From Eikenella glucosivorans (GTDB lineage Bacteria > Pseudomonadota > Gammaproteobacteria > Burkholderiales > Neisseriaceae): a stretch of 64,000 nucleotides of DNA. How positions within the stretch are numbered: the first letter of the stretch is position 1; each line of letters starts with the position of its first letter. The notes beneath the pieces were generated by a model. It was not told the origin of the DNA. It made no database searches and saw nothing but the letters and a program-made list of their open reading frames with translations. The stretch is taken from the NCBI RefSeq assembly GCF_016025525.2, contig NZ_JACSGR010000005.1:189891-253890 (forward strand). The letters run 5' to 3'. The translations under genes were made by a program, and so were the position numbers. Positions 8,025 through 16,736 of this stretch are shown here, piece by piece.

Positions 8025-9434
8025 ATGCAATTCCAGCTCCACCCCACCGCCCTGCCCGCCGGCATCCCCGCCCGCCTCTACCTCAGCACCACCACCCCCG
8101 CCGACCCCACCGCCGCCCTGCTGTACGCCGGCCTGAGCGACAGCGAACCCTTCGCTGCCGCCCGCATTCCCGCCAACGGCAGCTTCAGCGACATCGCCGT
8201 GCTCCGCCTTAGCAACACCGAGCGCGACACCCTCGCCAAAGCCTTCCGCCACGCCGCCGCCTGGGTGCAGAAACAGCCCGCCCTCGCCATCGATTTGAGC
8301 GCTTTCGCTGCCGCCGAGCTGCCTGCCGCCCTCACCGCGCTCACTACCGCCTTGGGCGAGGCTGTGTACCGTTTCGACCGTTTCAAGAAAACCGCCAAAC
8401 CCGCCGCCCTCCAACAAGCCGACTTCTACGCCCCCGCCGCCGACGAAGCCGCCCGCACCGCCCTCGAGCAAGCCCAAGCCCTGCTGCACGGCATCAACCT
8501 GTGCAAAGACCTCGGCAACACCGCCGGCAACATCTGCACCCCCGCCTACCTAGCCGACACCGCCCGCGCCGAAGCCCAAGCCGCCGGCGCCTCCGCAAAA
8601 ATCCTCGGTACCGACTACATCCGCGAGCACATGGGCTCCTTCTGGTCCGTGGCCAAAGGCAGCGCCCAAGAGCCCCGCCTCATCGAACTTTCCTACTTCG
8701 GCGCGCCCGACAAAAACGCCGCGCCCGTCGTCCTCGTCGGTAAAGGTGTCACCTTCGACAGCGGCGGCATCTCCCTCAAGCCCGGCGCCGAAATGGACGA
8801 AATGAAGTTCGACATGTGCGGTGCCGCCAGCGTAATCGGCACCTTCATTGCCGCCGCACGCGCCAAGCTGCCCGTTAACCTTGTTGCCATCGTGCCCGCT
8901 TGCGAAAACATGCCCGACGCCGCCGCCAACAAACCTGGCGACATCGTTACCGCCATGGACGGCACCACCATCGAAATCCTCAACACCGACGCCGAAGGCC
9001 GCCTCATCCTGTGCGACGCCCTCACCTACGCCGCCCAATTCAAGCCCGCCGCCCTCATCGACGTAGCCACCCTCACCGGCGCCTGCGTCATCGCCCTAGG
9101 CCATATCGCCAGCGGCCTCGTCGCCAACAACCAAGCCCTCGCCGACAGCCTGCTCGCCGCCGCCCGCCAAAGCGGCGACAAAACCTGGCAGCTCCCCCTG
9201 TTTGAAGAATACGGCGAGCAGCTCCAATCCAACTTCGCCGACCTGCAAAACATCGGCGGCCGCCCCGCCGGCACCCTCACCGCCGCCGCCTTCCTCGCCC
9301 ACTTCGCCAAAGAGCAAACCTGGGCCCACCTCGACATCGCCGGCACCGCCTGGAAATCCGGCAAAGAAAAAGGTGCCACCGGCCGCCCCGTGCCCCTCCT
9401 GTGGCAATACCTCTGCAACCTGACCGGCGTGTAA
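8025..9434 (+). CDS. pepA: Leucyl aminopeptidase (M17 family)
   Basis: Cytosolic two-zinc aminopeptidase that removes N-terminal residues in peptide turnover. The C-terminal catalytic domain is complete: VGKGVTFDSGGISLKPG (metal and substrate lysine), DMCGAASVIG, and the family signature NTDAEGRL followed by DALTYA. The 469 residues are shorter than E. coli PepA (503), mostly in the poorly conserved N-terminal domain, as is usual for neisserial enzymes. The gene has a good ribosome site (AAAGGAAACC) and appears monocistronic, flanked by DUS hairpins. Codon use is strongly GC-ending, as expected of a native core gene. Confidence 0.93.
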   Translation: MQFQLHPTALPAGIPARLYLSTTTPADPTAALLYAGLSDSEPFAAARIPANGSFSDIAVLRLSNTERDTLAKAFRHAAAWVQKQPALAIDLSAFAAAELPAALTALTTALGEAVYRFDRFKKTAKPAALQQADFYAPAADEAARTALEQAQALLHGINLCKDLGNTAGNICTPAYLADTARAEAQAAGASAKILGTDYIREHMGSFWSVAKGSAQEPRLIELSYFGAPDKNAAPVVLVGKGVTFDSGGISLKPGAEMDEMKFDMCGAASVIGTFIAAARAKLPVNLVAIVPACENMPDAAANKPGDIVTAMDGTTIEILNTDAEGRLILCDALTYAAQFKPAALIDVATLTGACVIALGHIASGLVANNQALADSLLAAARQSGDKTWQLPLFEEYGEQLQSNFADLQNIGGRPAGTLTAAAFLAHFAKEQTWAHLDIAGTAWKSGKEKGATGRPVPLLWQYLCNLTGV

Positions 9435-9456
9435 GGCAGCGTAACGGCCACCAAGT

Positions 9457-9496
9457 TTTTCAGGTAGCCTCTTGCCCAAAGCAGGCTACCTGAAAA
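9457..9496. terminator. inverted eikDUS pair after pepA
   Basis: TTCAGGTAGCCT (9459-9470) and AGGCTACCTGAA (9483-9494), 12-base loop. A second near-pair follows at 9565-9600, its right arm starting CGGC instead of AGGC. Confidence 0.65.
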
Positions 9497-9645
9497 CATA
9501 CCAACCAAATCAAACAGCGCCGGCACCCCATTCATTCACACCTACCCTGTTTTATTCCCCGATTTTCAGGTAGCCTATCCCCCTAATCCGGCTACCTGAA
9601 AAACAGCCTCAGCACAATCAAACTTCCCCAAGCAAGGAACCCCCC

Positions 9646-10017
9646 ATGAAGAAACACCTCCTACCCGCTCTGGCCATCCTCACCCTCCTGCCCGCCACCC
9701 TCTCCGCCGCCCCCGCCGTTTCCAACGACAGCACCCGCATCACTGCCCTCGAGCAGCGCATTGCAGACCTGGAAAACCGCATCGCCATCCTCGAGCGCAA
9801 CCAATCTCAGGGCAGCCGAACCAACGAAGTCATCATCGAGCACCGCACCGGCCGCGATCCCGTGTATGTGTGCAGCATCTCCCCCTTCCGCAAAACCTAC
9901 GAAGCCACCAGCCACAACGAAGGCCTCGCCCGCGCCCAAGTGCGCCGCGCCTGCACCGCCGAGCAAAACGCCATCTTCTGCGCCGACACCAACATCAGCT
10001 GCCGCCGCTACGACTAA
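9646..10017 (+). CDS. Small secreted coiled-coil protein, function unknown
   Basis: A 123-residue product with a clear Sec signal peptide (MKKHLLPALAILTLLPATLSAA). It is followed by a leucine/isoleucine heptad run (ITALEQRIADLENRIAILE, residues about 27-46) that should form a coiled coil. The C-terminal half contains four Cys (VCSISPF, RACTAEQ, IFCADT, SCRRYD), probably two disulfides in the periplasm. A strong ribosome site (AAGGAACCC) precedes ATG. I do not recognise the family. The coiled coil suggests it oligomerises, like the N-terminal region of some cell-division or Lpp-like proteins, but this is only an analogy. Confidence 0.7.
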   Translation: MKKHLLPALAILTLLPATLSAAPAVSNDSTRITALEQRIADLENRIAILERNQSQGSRTNEVIIEHRTGRDPVYVCSISPFRKTYEATSHNEGLARAQVRRACTAEQNAIFCADTNISCRRYD

Positions 10018-10033
10018 ACCCAAGCATTCCAAC

Positions 10034-10072
10034 AGGCTACCTGAAAATCCGCAACAGGTTTTCAGGTAGCCT
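10034..10072 (+). terminator. inverted eikDUS pair
   Basis: Stem AACAGGCTACCTGAAAA with its complement, reading on into CTGT; loop 15 bases. Another single eikDUS is at 10109-10120. The rest of the 248-base gap before the M23 peptidase shows nothing I can name. Confidence 0.65.
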
Positions 10073-10265
10073 GTCCTGCTGCAACCAAATCCCGAATAAA
10101 CCCCGTTTTTCAGGTAGCCTGCTCCCCTACACCGCTATCCACTTCATTCTCATCCCTCCCTGTTTCATTCCGGCAGCACCCCGCCCCGGGCGCAAGTAAA
10201 AAACCGCAAAACGGCAGGCAGCCCCCGCGGCCTATCCATTAAAATACCGCATCCTTGATTTCCCG

Positions 10266-11612
10266 ATGCCGGCGCCCGCGCCGCCCAGCTTTCCGCAACA
10301 CATGCCCGCCCTATTTGCCCGATTTTCCCGCCTGCCTCGCCGCGCCCGCCTGGCCGCCTATCTGGCCGCCGCGCTCCTCGGCCTGTTTGTGCTGATTGCC
10401 ATATTGGCCGGCAGTGCGAAAACCGACGAACGCATACAAAGCGCCCAAATCACCGAAAAACTGCCTCCCGTGCAGGCCAAAGGCAGCACCGCCGCCACCG
10501 CCTACTGGAGCGACGAAGTCGTTCAGCCCGGCGACTCCCTGCGCGACGTACTCCAGCGCTTCGCCCTCAGCGCCGCCCAAGTGCAGGATCTCGCCCAAAC
10601 CGCCTCATCCGGCGGCAAACAGCCCCACCTCCAACCCGACCAAATCGTCAGCATCCGTTTCAATGCCAAACGGGAGCCCGTTCAGGTGCAGTTTTTCAAC
10701 GACGACGACAACGGCGAAACCCAGCTGGTGGATTTGGTGTATGCCAACCAGCAATGGCAGGCCAAAACCGACGACGTGAAAACCAGCGTCATCCCCACGC
10801 TCAAATCCGTCATCATCCGCTCCAGCGGCACCACCGCCGGCGCCATGTCGCGCGCCGAAATCCCCGCCGAAGTGCGCGATTCCCTGCGCGAACTCTTCAG
10901 CAACCGGCTCGACCTCTACAAGCTCGACGCCGGCGACACCGTGCGCATTTTCTACAACGTCAACTACTTCCACGGCCAGCAGATTTCCATGGGCGACATC
11001 CTCGCCGTGGAAATCACCCACCAAGGCAAGCTCTACCGCGCCTACTACTTCGGCGAAGACGGCAACGGCCGCTACTACGACGAACACGGCCAGCCGCTGA
11101 AAAAAGGCTTCGAAACCCAGCCCGTGCCCGGCAGCCGCATCAGCTCCCCCTTCGGCATCCGCGTCCACCCCGTGCTGGGCTACCTGCGCATGCACACCGG
11201 CATCGACTACGCCGCCCCCACCGGCACGCCCATCCACGCCCCATCCGACGGCGTGGTCGAATTCCGCGGCCCCAAAGGCGGCTACGGCAACGCCGTCATC
11301 CTGCGCCACAGCGACAGCATGCAAACGCTCTACGGCCACATGAGCGCCTTCTCCGCCAACGCCGCCCCCGGGCAACGCGTGCGCGCCGGCGACGTGATCG
11401 GCTTCGTGGGCAGCACCGGCCGCAGCACCGGCCCGCACCTGCACTATGAAGTGCGCCTCAACGGCGTGCCAGTCAATCCCGCCGGCGTCGCCCTGCCCGC
11501 CAAACGCCTCACCACCGCCGAGCTGGCCGAATTCCGCCGCCAGCAGCAGGCGGTGGAACAAAAACTCGCCCAACTGCGCGGCATCGGCAAAACCGTCGCC
11601 CAGCTGGATTAA
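10266..11612 (+). CDS. M23-family peptidoglycan endopeptidase (MepM-like)
   Basis: Envelope metallopeptidase expected to cut peptide cross-links during wall growth. A cytoplasmic start is followed by one membrane anchor (about residues 32-48, AYLAAALLGLFVLIAILAG). Then comes a LysM-like/OapA segment (VQPGDSLRDVLQRFALS) and the lysostaphin-type domain with RMHTGIDYAAPTGTPIHA (first zinc His, Asp) and HLHYEVRLNG (HxH). The zinc ligands are therefore intact. The start is uncertain: ATG at 10266 or at 10302, neither with a good ribosome site; both keep the anchor. The domain order matches the M23 enzyme typified by meningococcal NMB0315. Confidence 0.87.
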   Translation: MPAPAPPSFPQHMPALFARFSRLPRRARLAAYLAAALLGLFVLIAILAGSAKTDERIQSAQITEKLPPVQAKGSTAATAYWSDEVVQPGDSLRDVLQRFALSAAQVQDLAQTASSGGKQPHLQPDQIVSIRFNAKREPVQVQFFNDDDNGETQLVDLVYANQQWQAKTDDVKTSVIPTLKSVIIRSSGTTAGAMSRAEIPAEVRDSLRELFSNRLDLYKLDAGDTVRIFYNVNYFHGQQISMGDILAVEITHQGKLYRAYYFGEDGNGRYYDEHGQPLKKGFETQPVPGSRISSPFGIRVHPVLGYLRMHTGIDYAAPTGTPIHAPSDGVVEFRGPKGGYGNAVILRHSDSMQTLYGHMSAFSANAAPGQRVRAGDVIGFVGSTGRSTGPHLHYEVRLNGVPVNPAGVALPAKRLTTAELAEFRRQQQAVEQKLAQLRGIGKTVAQLD

Positions 11613-11686
11613 CGGCTGCAGCCGGATTAAAAGCTGGCAAAGATAGTGGATTTAACTGGATTTTAGATTAGAATAGCAGCACCTAA

Positions 11687-11805
11687 AGGCTACCTGAAAA
11701 CTTAAGCTTCAGCGAAGCTCAAACGAAATGAAAGCCATGTTCTGGCATGGCAGAAGATTAATCCCTGCCAAACCAAAAACAGCCGCAGCATTTTTCAGGT
11801 AGCCT
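11687..11805 (+). terminator. widely spaced eikDUS pair between the M23 gene and htpX
   Basis: AGGCTACCTGAA (11687-11698) and TTCAGGTAGCCT (11794-11805) about 95 bases apart. A weak CTTCAGCGAAGCTCAAA, related to the second dispersed repeat, lies in the loop. Confidence 0.4.
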
Positions 11806-11836
11806 CCAAACCACCCACCACCCAAGCAAAACCATC

Positions 11837-12691
11837 GTGAAGCGCATATTCCTCTTCCTCGCTACCAACATGGCCGTCTTGCTGGCCGTCCGCCTCCTGC
11901 TCGGGCTGTTCGGCGCCAACCCGCAAGACCTCAGCGGCCTGCTCATCCTCTCCGCCGTGGCCGGTTTCGCCGGCTCGCTGATTTCGCTGCTCATGTCGAA
12001 AAGCACCGCCAAACATGCCGTGGGCGCGCACGTGATCCGCGAGCCGCGCAGCGAAACCGAACACTGGCTGCTCAACGTGGTGCAGGCCCAGGCGCGGCAG
12101 TGGAACCTGCAAACGCCCGAAGTGGCGATTTACGACGCGCCCGAGCCCAACGCCTTCGCCACCGGCGCCAGCCGCAACAATTCGCTGGTGGCCGTGAGCA
12201 CCGGCCTGCTGCGCAGCATGACCCGCGATGAAGTGGAAGCCGTGTTGGCACACGAAATGGCGCACGTGGGCAACGGCGATATGGTTACGCTCACGCTGAT
12301 TCAGGGCGTGGTGAACACCTTCGTACTGTTTTTCTCGCGCCTGATTGCCGGTGCGGTGGCTTCCTCGCTGCGGCAAAACCAAAACAGCAGCGGCAGCCAG
12401 GGCGTGTATTTGCTGGTGAGCATGGTGTTCCAGGTTATTTTCGGCTGGATTGCCGGCATCATTGTGATGTGGTTCAGCCGTCAGCGCGAATACCGCGCCG
12501 ATGCGGGCGCCGCCAAGCTGGTGGGCGCGCCGAAAATGATTGCCGCGCTGCAACGGCTCAAAGGCAGCACCGGCGGCCTGCCGCAAGACATGAGCGCCAT
12601 GGGCATCAACGACAACGCCCTGCGCTCCCTGTTCAGCACCCACCCCACGCTCGACGACCGCATCGCCCGCCTGCAACAGCTGCCCTATTAG
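11837..12691 (+). CDS. htpX: HtpX membrane zinc protease
   Basis: Inner-membrane M48 protease that degrades misfolded membrane proteins alongside FtsH. The 284 residues show two N-terminal membrane helices, the catalytic HEMAHVGNGD (HExxH) near residue 139, two further hydrophobic segments, and the third zinc ligand region REYRADAGAAKLVG. The STHPTLDDRIARLQ end is typical. The start is a GTG at 11837 (GTGAAGCGCATATTC); no better ATG exists upstream in frame. It ends in a DUS hairpin. No sigma-32 promoter is visible, unlike grpE and clpB in this window. Confidence 0.93.
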   Translation: MKRIFLFLATNMAVLLAVRLLLGLFGANPQDLSGLLILSAVAGFAGSLISLLMSKSTAKHAVGAHVIREPRSETEHWLLNVVQAQARQWNLQTPEVAIYDAPEPNAFATGASRNNSLVAVSTGLLRSMTRDEVEAVLAHEMAHVGNGDMVTLTLIQGVVNTFVLFFSRLIAGAVASSLRQNQNSSGSQGVYLLVSMVFQVIFGWIAGIIVMWFSRQREYRADAGAAKLVGAPKMIAALQRLKGSTGGLPQDMSAMGINDNALRSLFSTHPTLDDRIARLQQLPY

Positions 12692-12707
12692 CTACACCCC
12701 AACAATA

Positions 12708-12752
12708 AAAGGCTACCTGAAAACCATTTGGAGGTTTTCAGGTAGCCTTTAT
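12708..12752 (+). terminator. terminator of htpX from an eikDUS pair
   Basis: AGGCTACCTGAA (12710-12721), 15-base loop, TTCAGGTAGCCT (12737-12748), then TTATC. Confidence 0.7.
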
Positions 12753-12784
12753 CACAGCCTATCCAAGCAAAGCCTGTCCAAATC

Positions 12785-13087
12785 ATGCCCTTCTACGCAA
12801 ACCTCAGCCGCACCCTCGGCCTCAACTACCACTCGGCATACAAGACTGGGAAATTACACAACGCCAACCCCAATCGCCTGCCCCAATCCATCGCCGCCTA
12901 GCAAACCGGCCGTTTCCCTTCCCAAGAGCAAATCGAGCACACCGTCTGCATCCTGCTGGCGCAGCAATGACAGGTTTTCCACCCGTTAGCGCGCTATTGG
13001 CCGCTGCGCGACGACGACTGCGACGACATGTTCAACATCACCCCCATCATGCGGCAGCTTTGGGTGCGGCATATTCAGCTTAGCTGA
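12785..13087 (+). pseudogene. Decayed gene with two in-frame stops
   Basis: One frame reads ATG to TGA across 101 codons with protein-like composition, interrupted by TAG at 12899 and TGA at 12968. The pieces read MPFYANLSRTLGLNYHSAYK, then after the TAG QTGRFPSQEQIEHTVCILLA, then after the TGA QVFHPLARYWPLRDDDCDDM and a tail RQLWVRHIQLS. Both stops are one substitution from TGG (Trp), and Trp fits the context, so two point mutations in an otherwise intact frame are the simplest reading. I do not recognise the ancestral family. No suppressor or selenocysteine context is visible. Confidence 0.6.
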
Positions 13088-13141
13088 AACGTCAGGATAC
13101 TTTCCAGAAACTACCGACACCTGCTTTTGCCGCATATAAAC

Positions 13142-13168
13142 AGGCTACCTGAAAATTTCAGGTAGCCT
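13142..13168. terminator. tight inverted eikDUS hairpin
   Basis: AGGCTACCTGAA and TTCAGGTAGCCT with the pairing AAAA/TTT closing the loop to a few bases. It lies just beyond the 3' end of the minus-strand transporter operon, for which it is the likely terminator. Confidence 0.7.
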
Positions 13169-13191
13169 CTATTTTTCCGATTAAAGCCGCA

Positions 13192-13302
13192 TCAATCCTG
13201 ATGTTTGCTCTCATCCTCCGGCAAGCGCAGCAGGGACACCACCAGGCCGCCCCAAATCACCACCAGCGCCACCGCCATCATCACCATCGCAATCGTGCTC
13301 AT
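13192..13302 (-). CDS. MetS-like small subunit of an NSS transporter
   Basis: A 36-residue membrane peptide, MSTIAMVMMAVALVVIW then GGLVVSLLRLPEDESKHQD: one transmembrane helix and a charged tail ending in Asp. Its ATG overlaps the transporter stop codon (TAATG), which indicates translational coupling. In Corynebacterium the analogous MetS peptide is required with the NSS transporter MetP for methionine/alanine uptake. Size, position and helix-plus-tail form all fit that family. It is too short for ordinary gene calling and is easily missed. Confidence 0.8.
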   Translation of the reverse strand: MSTIAMVMMAVALVVIWGGLVVSLLRLPEDESKHQD

Positions 13303-14828
13303 TATTCTTCTCCTTCATCGTCTTCGCTTACATCCAAATCAGCATCCGCCCGCCACGGCAAAAATGACAGACCGAAAGCCAGTACCACCACGCCGATGGC
13401 CGTGCCCCAGCCGTAAATGCCCACAAACCAGCCCGGGTAGCCGCCGTAGCCTTCCGTGAGCAGCGAGCGCGTGTCGGTGAACAGCATCGTGCCCAGCACC
13501 AAGGGCGTGACCGCGCCCACAAACAGCAGCCAGGTTTTGCCCACTTTCAGCGAAGAAGTTTTGTTCAGGTGGCGGGTGAGCACAGCCAAGTTGCGCCCCA
13601 GCACCACGCACAGCACATATAGGAAGCCCGCAGCCACGATGCCGTAGGTGTTCACAAATTTATCCAGCACATCCAGCACCGGCAGGCCGGTGGTGGTGCC
13701 GAACAGCAGCACCGAAGCCGTCATCATCGGCACGCCCACCGCCAGCGTGGCGGCCACGCGGCCGATTTTCAGCTTGTCCTGCACCGCCGCAATCACCACT
13801 TCCAGCACCGAAATCAGCGAAGTGAGCCCGGCAAACACCAACGAGCCGAAAAACAGCACGCCGATCAGCGCACCGAACGGCGCCTGGTTGATGATGGTGG
13901 GGAAGGCGATAAAGGCCAGGCCGATGCCGCCGGCAGCCACGTCGCCCACCTGCTGCCCGCTGGCCGTGGCGATAAAGCCCAGCGCGGCAAACACGCCGAT
14001 GCCGGCCAGCAATTCAAAGCTGCTGTTGGCAAAGGCCACCACCATACCGGTGCCGGTTAAATCCGAGCTGCGCTTCATGTAGGAAGAATAAGTGATCATG
14101 ATGCCGAAGCACACCGAGAGCGAGAAGAAAATCTGCCCATAGGCCGCAATCCACACATCCGAACTGGCCAGCTTGCCCCAATCAGGGGTAAACAGCACAT
14201 CCAGGCCCTTAGCCGCGCCCGGCAGGCTCAACGCAATCGCCACCAAGAGTACAAACATCACCACCAAGAGCGGCATGAAAAACGCCGAAGCCCGAGCCAC
14301 ACCCTTCTGCACACCGAAGGCCAGAATCAGCAGCGTGGCCAACCACACCAGCACCAGCGGCACGGTTACCTGCGCCACAAACTGCATCTGCGCCGACACA
14401 TCCGATGCCATCTGTAGGTAATCCTTAAAGAAGAAGGAAGAAGGATCCGTGCCCCAAGCCGCGTTGAGCGAGTAATAAGTGTAGCTCGCCGCCCAACCCA
14501 AAATCACCGCGTAGTAGAGCCCGATGAGCACGTTCACCAGCACGTTCCACCAGCCGATGGTTTCAAACTTGCGGTTCAGGCGGCGGAAAGCCAGCGGCGG
14601 CGAGCCGCGGTAGCGGTGGCCCACCGCATAATCCAGAAACAGCAGCGGGATGCCGGCCGTGAGCAGCGCCACCAAATACGGCAGGATAAACGCCCCGCCG
14701 CCGTTTTTATAAGCCACATAAGGAAAGCGCCAGATGTTGCCCAAACCCACTGCGGAGCCGATGGCGGCAAACATAAACGCCCGCCGGTTGGAGAAGGTTT
14801 CGCGCTTGGAATTTTGCTGATTAGACAC
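13302..14828 (-). CDS. Sodium-dependent amino-acid transporter (NSS/SNF family)
   Basis: Inner-membrane Na+ symporter of the LeuT fold, 508 residues with about twelve hydrophobic segments. The first helix has the unwound NSS signature AIGSAVGLGNIWRFPYVAY followed by NGGGAFILPYL, which forms the sodium and substrate site. The start is a GTG at 14828 with AGAGG eight to twelve bases upstream. It is followed without a gap by the MetS-like small subunit, which suggests methionine or small neutral amino acids as substrate. The substrate cannot be read from the sequence with confidence. Confidence 0.92.
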   Translation of the reverse strand: MSNQQNSKRETFSNRRAFMFAAIGSAVGLGNIWRFPYVAYKNGGGAFILPYLVALLTAGIPLLFLDYAVGHRYRGSPPLAFRRLNRKFETIGWWNVLVNVLIGLYYAVILGWAASYTYYSLNAAWGTDPSSFFFKDYLQMASDVSAQMQFVAQVTVPLVLVWLATLLILAFGVQKGVARASAFFMPLLVVMFVLLVAIALSLPGAAKGLDVLFTPDWGKLASSDVWIAAYGQIFFSLSVCFGIMITYSSYMKRSSDLTGTGMVVAFANSSFELLAGIGVFAALGFIATASGQQVGDVAAGGIGLAFIAFPTIINQAPFGALIGVLFFGSLVFAGLTSLISVLEVVIAAVQDKLKIGRVAATLAVGVPMMTASVLLFGTTTGLPVLDVLDKFVNTYGIVAAGFLYVLCVVLGRNLAVLTRHLNKTSSLKVGKTWLLFVGAVTPLVLGTMLFTDTRSLLTEGYGGYPGWFVGIYGWGTAIGVVVLAFGLSFLPWRADADLDVSEDDEGEE

Positions 14829-15619
14829 GTTCGGATACCTCTTGAAAACAGGCGGCGGCCGGCTGATCCCGACCGCCCCTAACTAACAATCGCTTCAACT
14901 ATATTTCAGATTGGCAAATTACCCGTTGCAGCCTTTCTGCAACAATTCGCTCACCGCCGCGGGTGGCAGCCTTCGCCGCCCATCTTCCCGCCCCGCCGAA
15001 CCAAGCCGATTTTAGACAACTTGTTCACTATCCGGCACGCCAGGCCTCTGTTTTGCGGCAAAAAACACCGTTTTGTCGGCTGCGGCAGGTTTTGCAAGCA
15101 ATCGTAAAGAATAAGCGCCCGTCAGGTCAAGCGGGCATCATCGGCAGGCAGGCAATTTTATCGAAGCAAATACACTTCATACGCAATAAACCGCTTTGCA
15201 TTATTCTTTCTTGTGGTCGTCTGAAAGCAAAATTCCAACTAAGTTAAAACAAAACGCCAATAAAATTAAATTACCGTGCAAAAGACAAACGGGCACTGCA
15301 TCAAACGAGACAAAGCCATATCAACAGCCAAATATTTTTCAGGTAGCCCCGGCAGAGGCTACCTGAAAATTTGCCAGCAATTTCCAGCTTTGCTGAAACC
15401 ACCCGCTTTGACTTCGCAGCAATTCAACTTTGCTGCGCCAAGGCATCGTTTCCAGGCAGCATTTGGCGGCCTATTCAGTCTGCCAAGGCATCACCGTGCC
15501 TTGCGTACGAGCCTTGAAAGCGTGTTGGCGAGTTGTATGCCGGATAACTGCAATTTAGCAAAAGGCTACCTGAAATCCTGCTTTAAGTTTTCAGGTAGCC
15601 TTCGATTAGCGCAGCCGCG
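14829..15619. other. 791-base intergenic region rich in uptake sequences
   Basis: It holds an inverted eikDUS pair at 15338-15367 (left copy ending CCC), a second pair at 15563-15601, and TGGTCGTCTGAA at 15214-15225, one base off the mucosa-type DUS and foreign to this neighbourhood. No coding frame has convincing composition and no RNA gene is recognised. The stretch about 15160-15290 is noticeably AT-richer than its surroundings and could be the remnant of an imported segment. Confidence 0.5.
15563..15601. terminator. terminator of kdsD from an eikDUS pair
   Basis: AGGCTACCTGAA (15563-15574) and TTCAGGTAGCCT (15590-15601), immediately downstream of the minus-strand kdsD stop. Confidence 0.65.
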
Positions 15620-16594
15620 CTACACAATCCGCGCTTTGAGCAGGTCGTGCATATTCAGCGCACCCAGGAGCCTGCCTTCCGCATCGCACACCGGCAGGCC
15701 GTTCACGCGGTTTTGCTGCATGGTTTTCAGCGCCTCGGTGGCCAGCCGCTCGGGGGTGATGGTTTTCGGGTTGGCGCCCATCACGGCTTGGGCAGTGAGA
15801 CCGGACAAATCGCGCTGCTGCTGGAACAGGCGGCGCAGGTCGCCGTCGGTGAAGATGCCTTTCAGGTAGCCGGCTTCGTCGGCCACGGTAACCATGCCCA
15901 GGCCTTTCTCGCTCATGCGCACGATTACGTCGGCAAAAGGCGTGTCCAGGCGCACCATGGGCAGCTCGTCGCCCGCGTGCATCACGTCGGCCACTTGCAG
16001 CAGCAGGCGTTTGCCCAGGCTGCCGGCGGGGTGGCTCAAAGCGAAATCATCCGGCGTGAAGGCGCGGGCGCGCAGCAGTGCCACGGCCAGCGCATCGCCC
16101 AGCGCCAGCGCCGCGGTGGTGCTGCTGGTGGGGGCGAGGCCGAGCGGGCAGGCTTCCTGCGGCACGGCCACGGTGAGGTGGATGTCGGCATGGCGCGCCA
16201 GCGTGGATTCAGGGCGGCCGGTCATGGCGATGAGGGTGATGTTTTTGCGTTTGAGCGCGGGCAGGATCACGGCGATTTCGTCGCTCTCGCCGGAATGGGA
16301 AATAGCGAGCACTGCGTCACCGTCCACAATCATGCCCAAATCGCCGTGCGCGGCTTCGGCGGGATGCACGAAAAAGGCGGGCGTGCCGGTGGAGGCCAGC
16401 GTAGCGGCAATTTTGCGCCCGATGTGCCCGCTCTTGCCGATGCCGCTCACCACCACGCGCCCTTCACAGGCGAGCAGGGCTTCGCAGGCGCGGGCAAAGC
16501 TGGCATCTAGGGAATCAGACAAGGCGCGCAGGGCGTCGGCCTCGATTGCCAACACTTCGCGGGCATGGATGAGATATTGCTGTTCGGTGGTCAT
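15620..16594 (-). CDS. kdsD: Arabinose-5-phosphate isomerase (KdsD/KpsF)
   Basis: Interconverts ribulose 5-phosphate and arabinose 5-phosphate, the first step to the Kdo sugar of lipopolysaccharide. The 324 residues comprise an N-terminal SIS sugar-isomerase domain (VVVSGIGKSGHIGRKIAATL, HPAEAAHGDLGM, ISHSGESDEI) and two C-terminal CBS domains (from about residue 205 on, GLGMVTVADEAGYLKGIFTDGDLRR and NRVNGLPVCDAEGRLLG). A partial DUS (TTTCAGGTAGCCGG) sits in the CBS coding region. It is transcribed divergently from tal. Confidence 0.93.
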   Translation of the reverse strand: MTTEQQYLIHAREVLAIEADALRALSDSLDASFARACEALLACEGRVVVSGIGKSGHIGRKIAATLASTGTPAFFVHPAEAAHGDLGMIVDGDAVLAISHSGESDEIAVILPALKRKNITLIAMTGRPESTLARHADIHLTVAVPQEACPLGLAPTSSTTAALALGDALAVALLRARAFTPDDFALSHPAGSLGKRLLLQVADVMHAGDELPMVRLDTPFADVIVRMSEKGLGMVTVADEAGYLKGIFTDGDLRRLFQQQRDLSGLTAQAVMGANPKTITPERLATEALKTMQQNRVNGLPVCDAEGRLLGALNMHDLLKARIV

Positions 16595-16736
16595 ACTGTT
16601 TTCTCTGCTCTTTTGTGTTTTACTTTCCGGCTTGCGGCGGCTGCCGGAATCGGGTAATTTGCGGGGTCTGCCGGTGTTTGGCGGAACAAACGCCGGCGCT
16701 CTTATTTTCTATCATTTGCAATCAGGCTTAAACCAT

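Noticed and set aside
12899..12970. Recoding (selenocysteine or read-through) of the TAG and TGA
   Set aside because: Two different stop codons, no structural element after either, and both fit simple TGG mutations.
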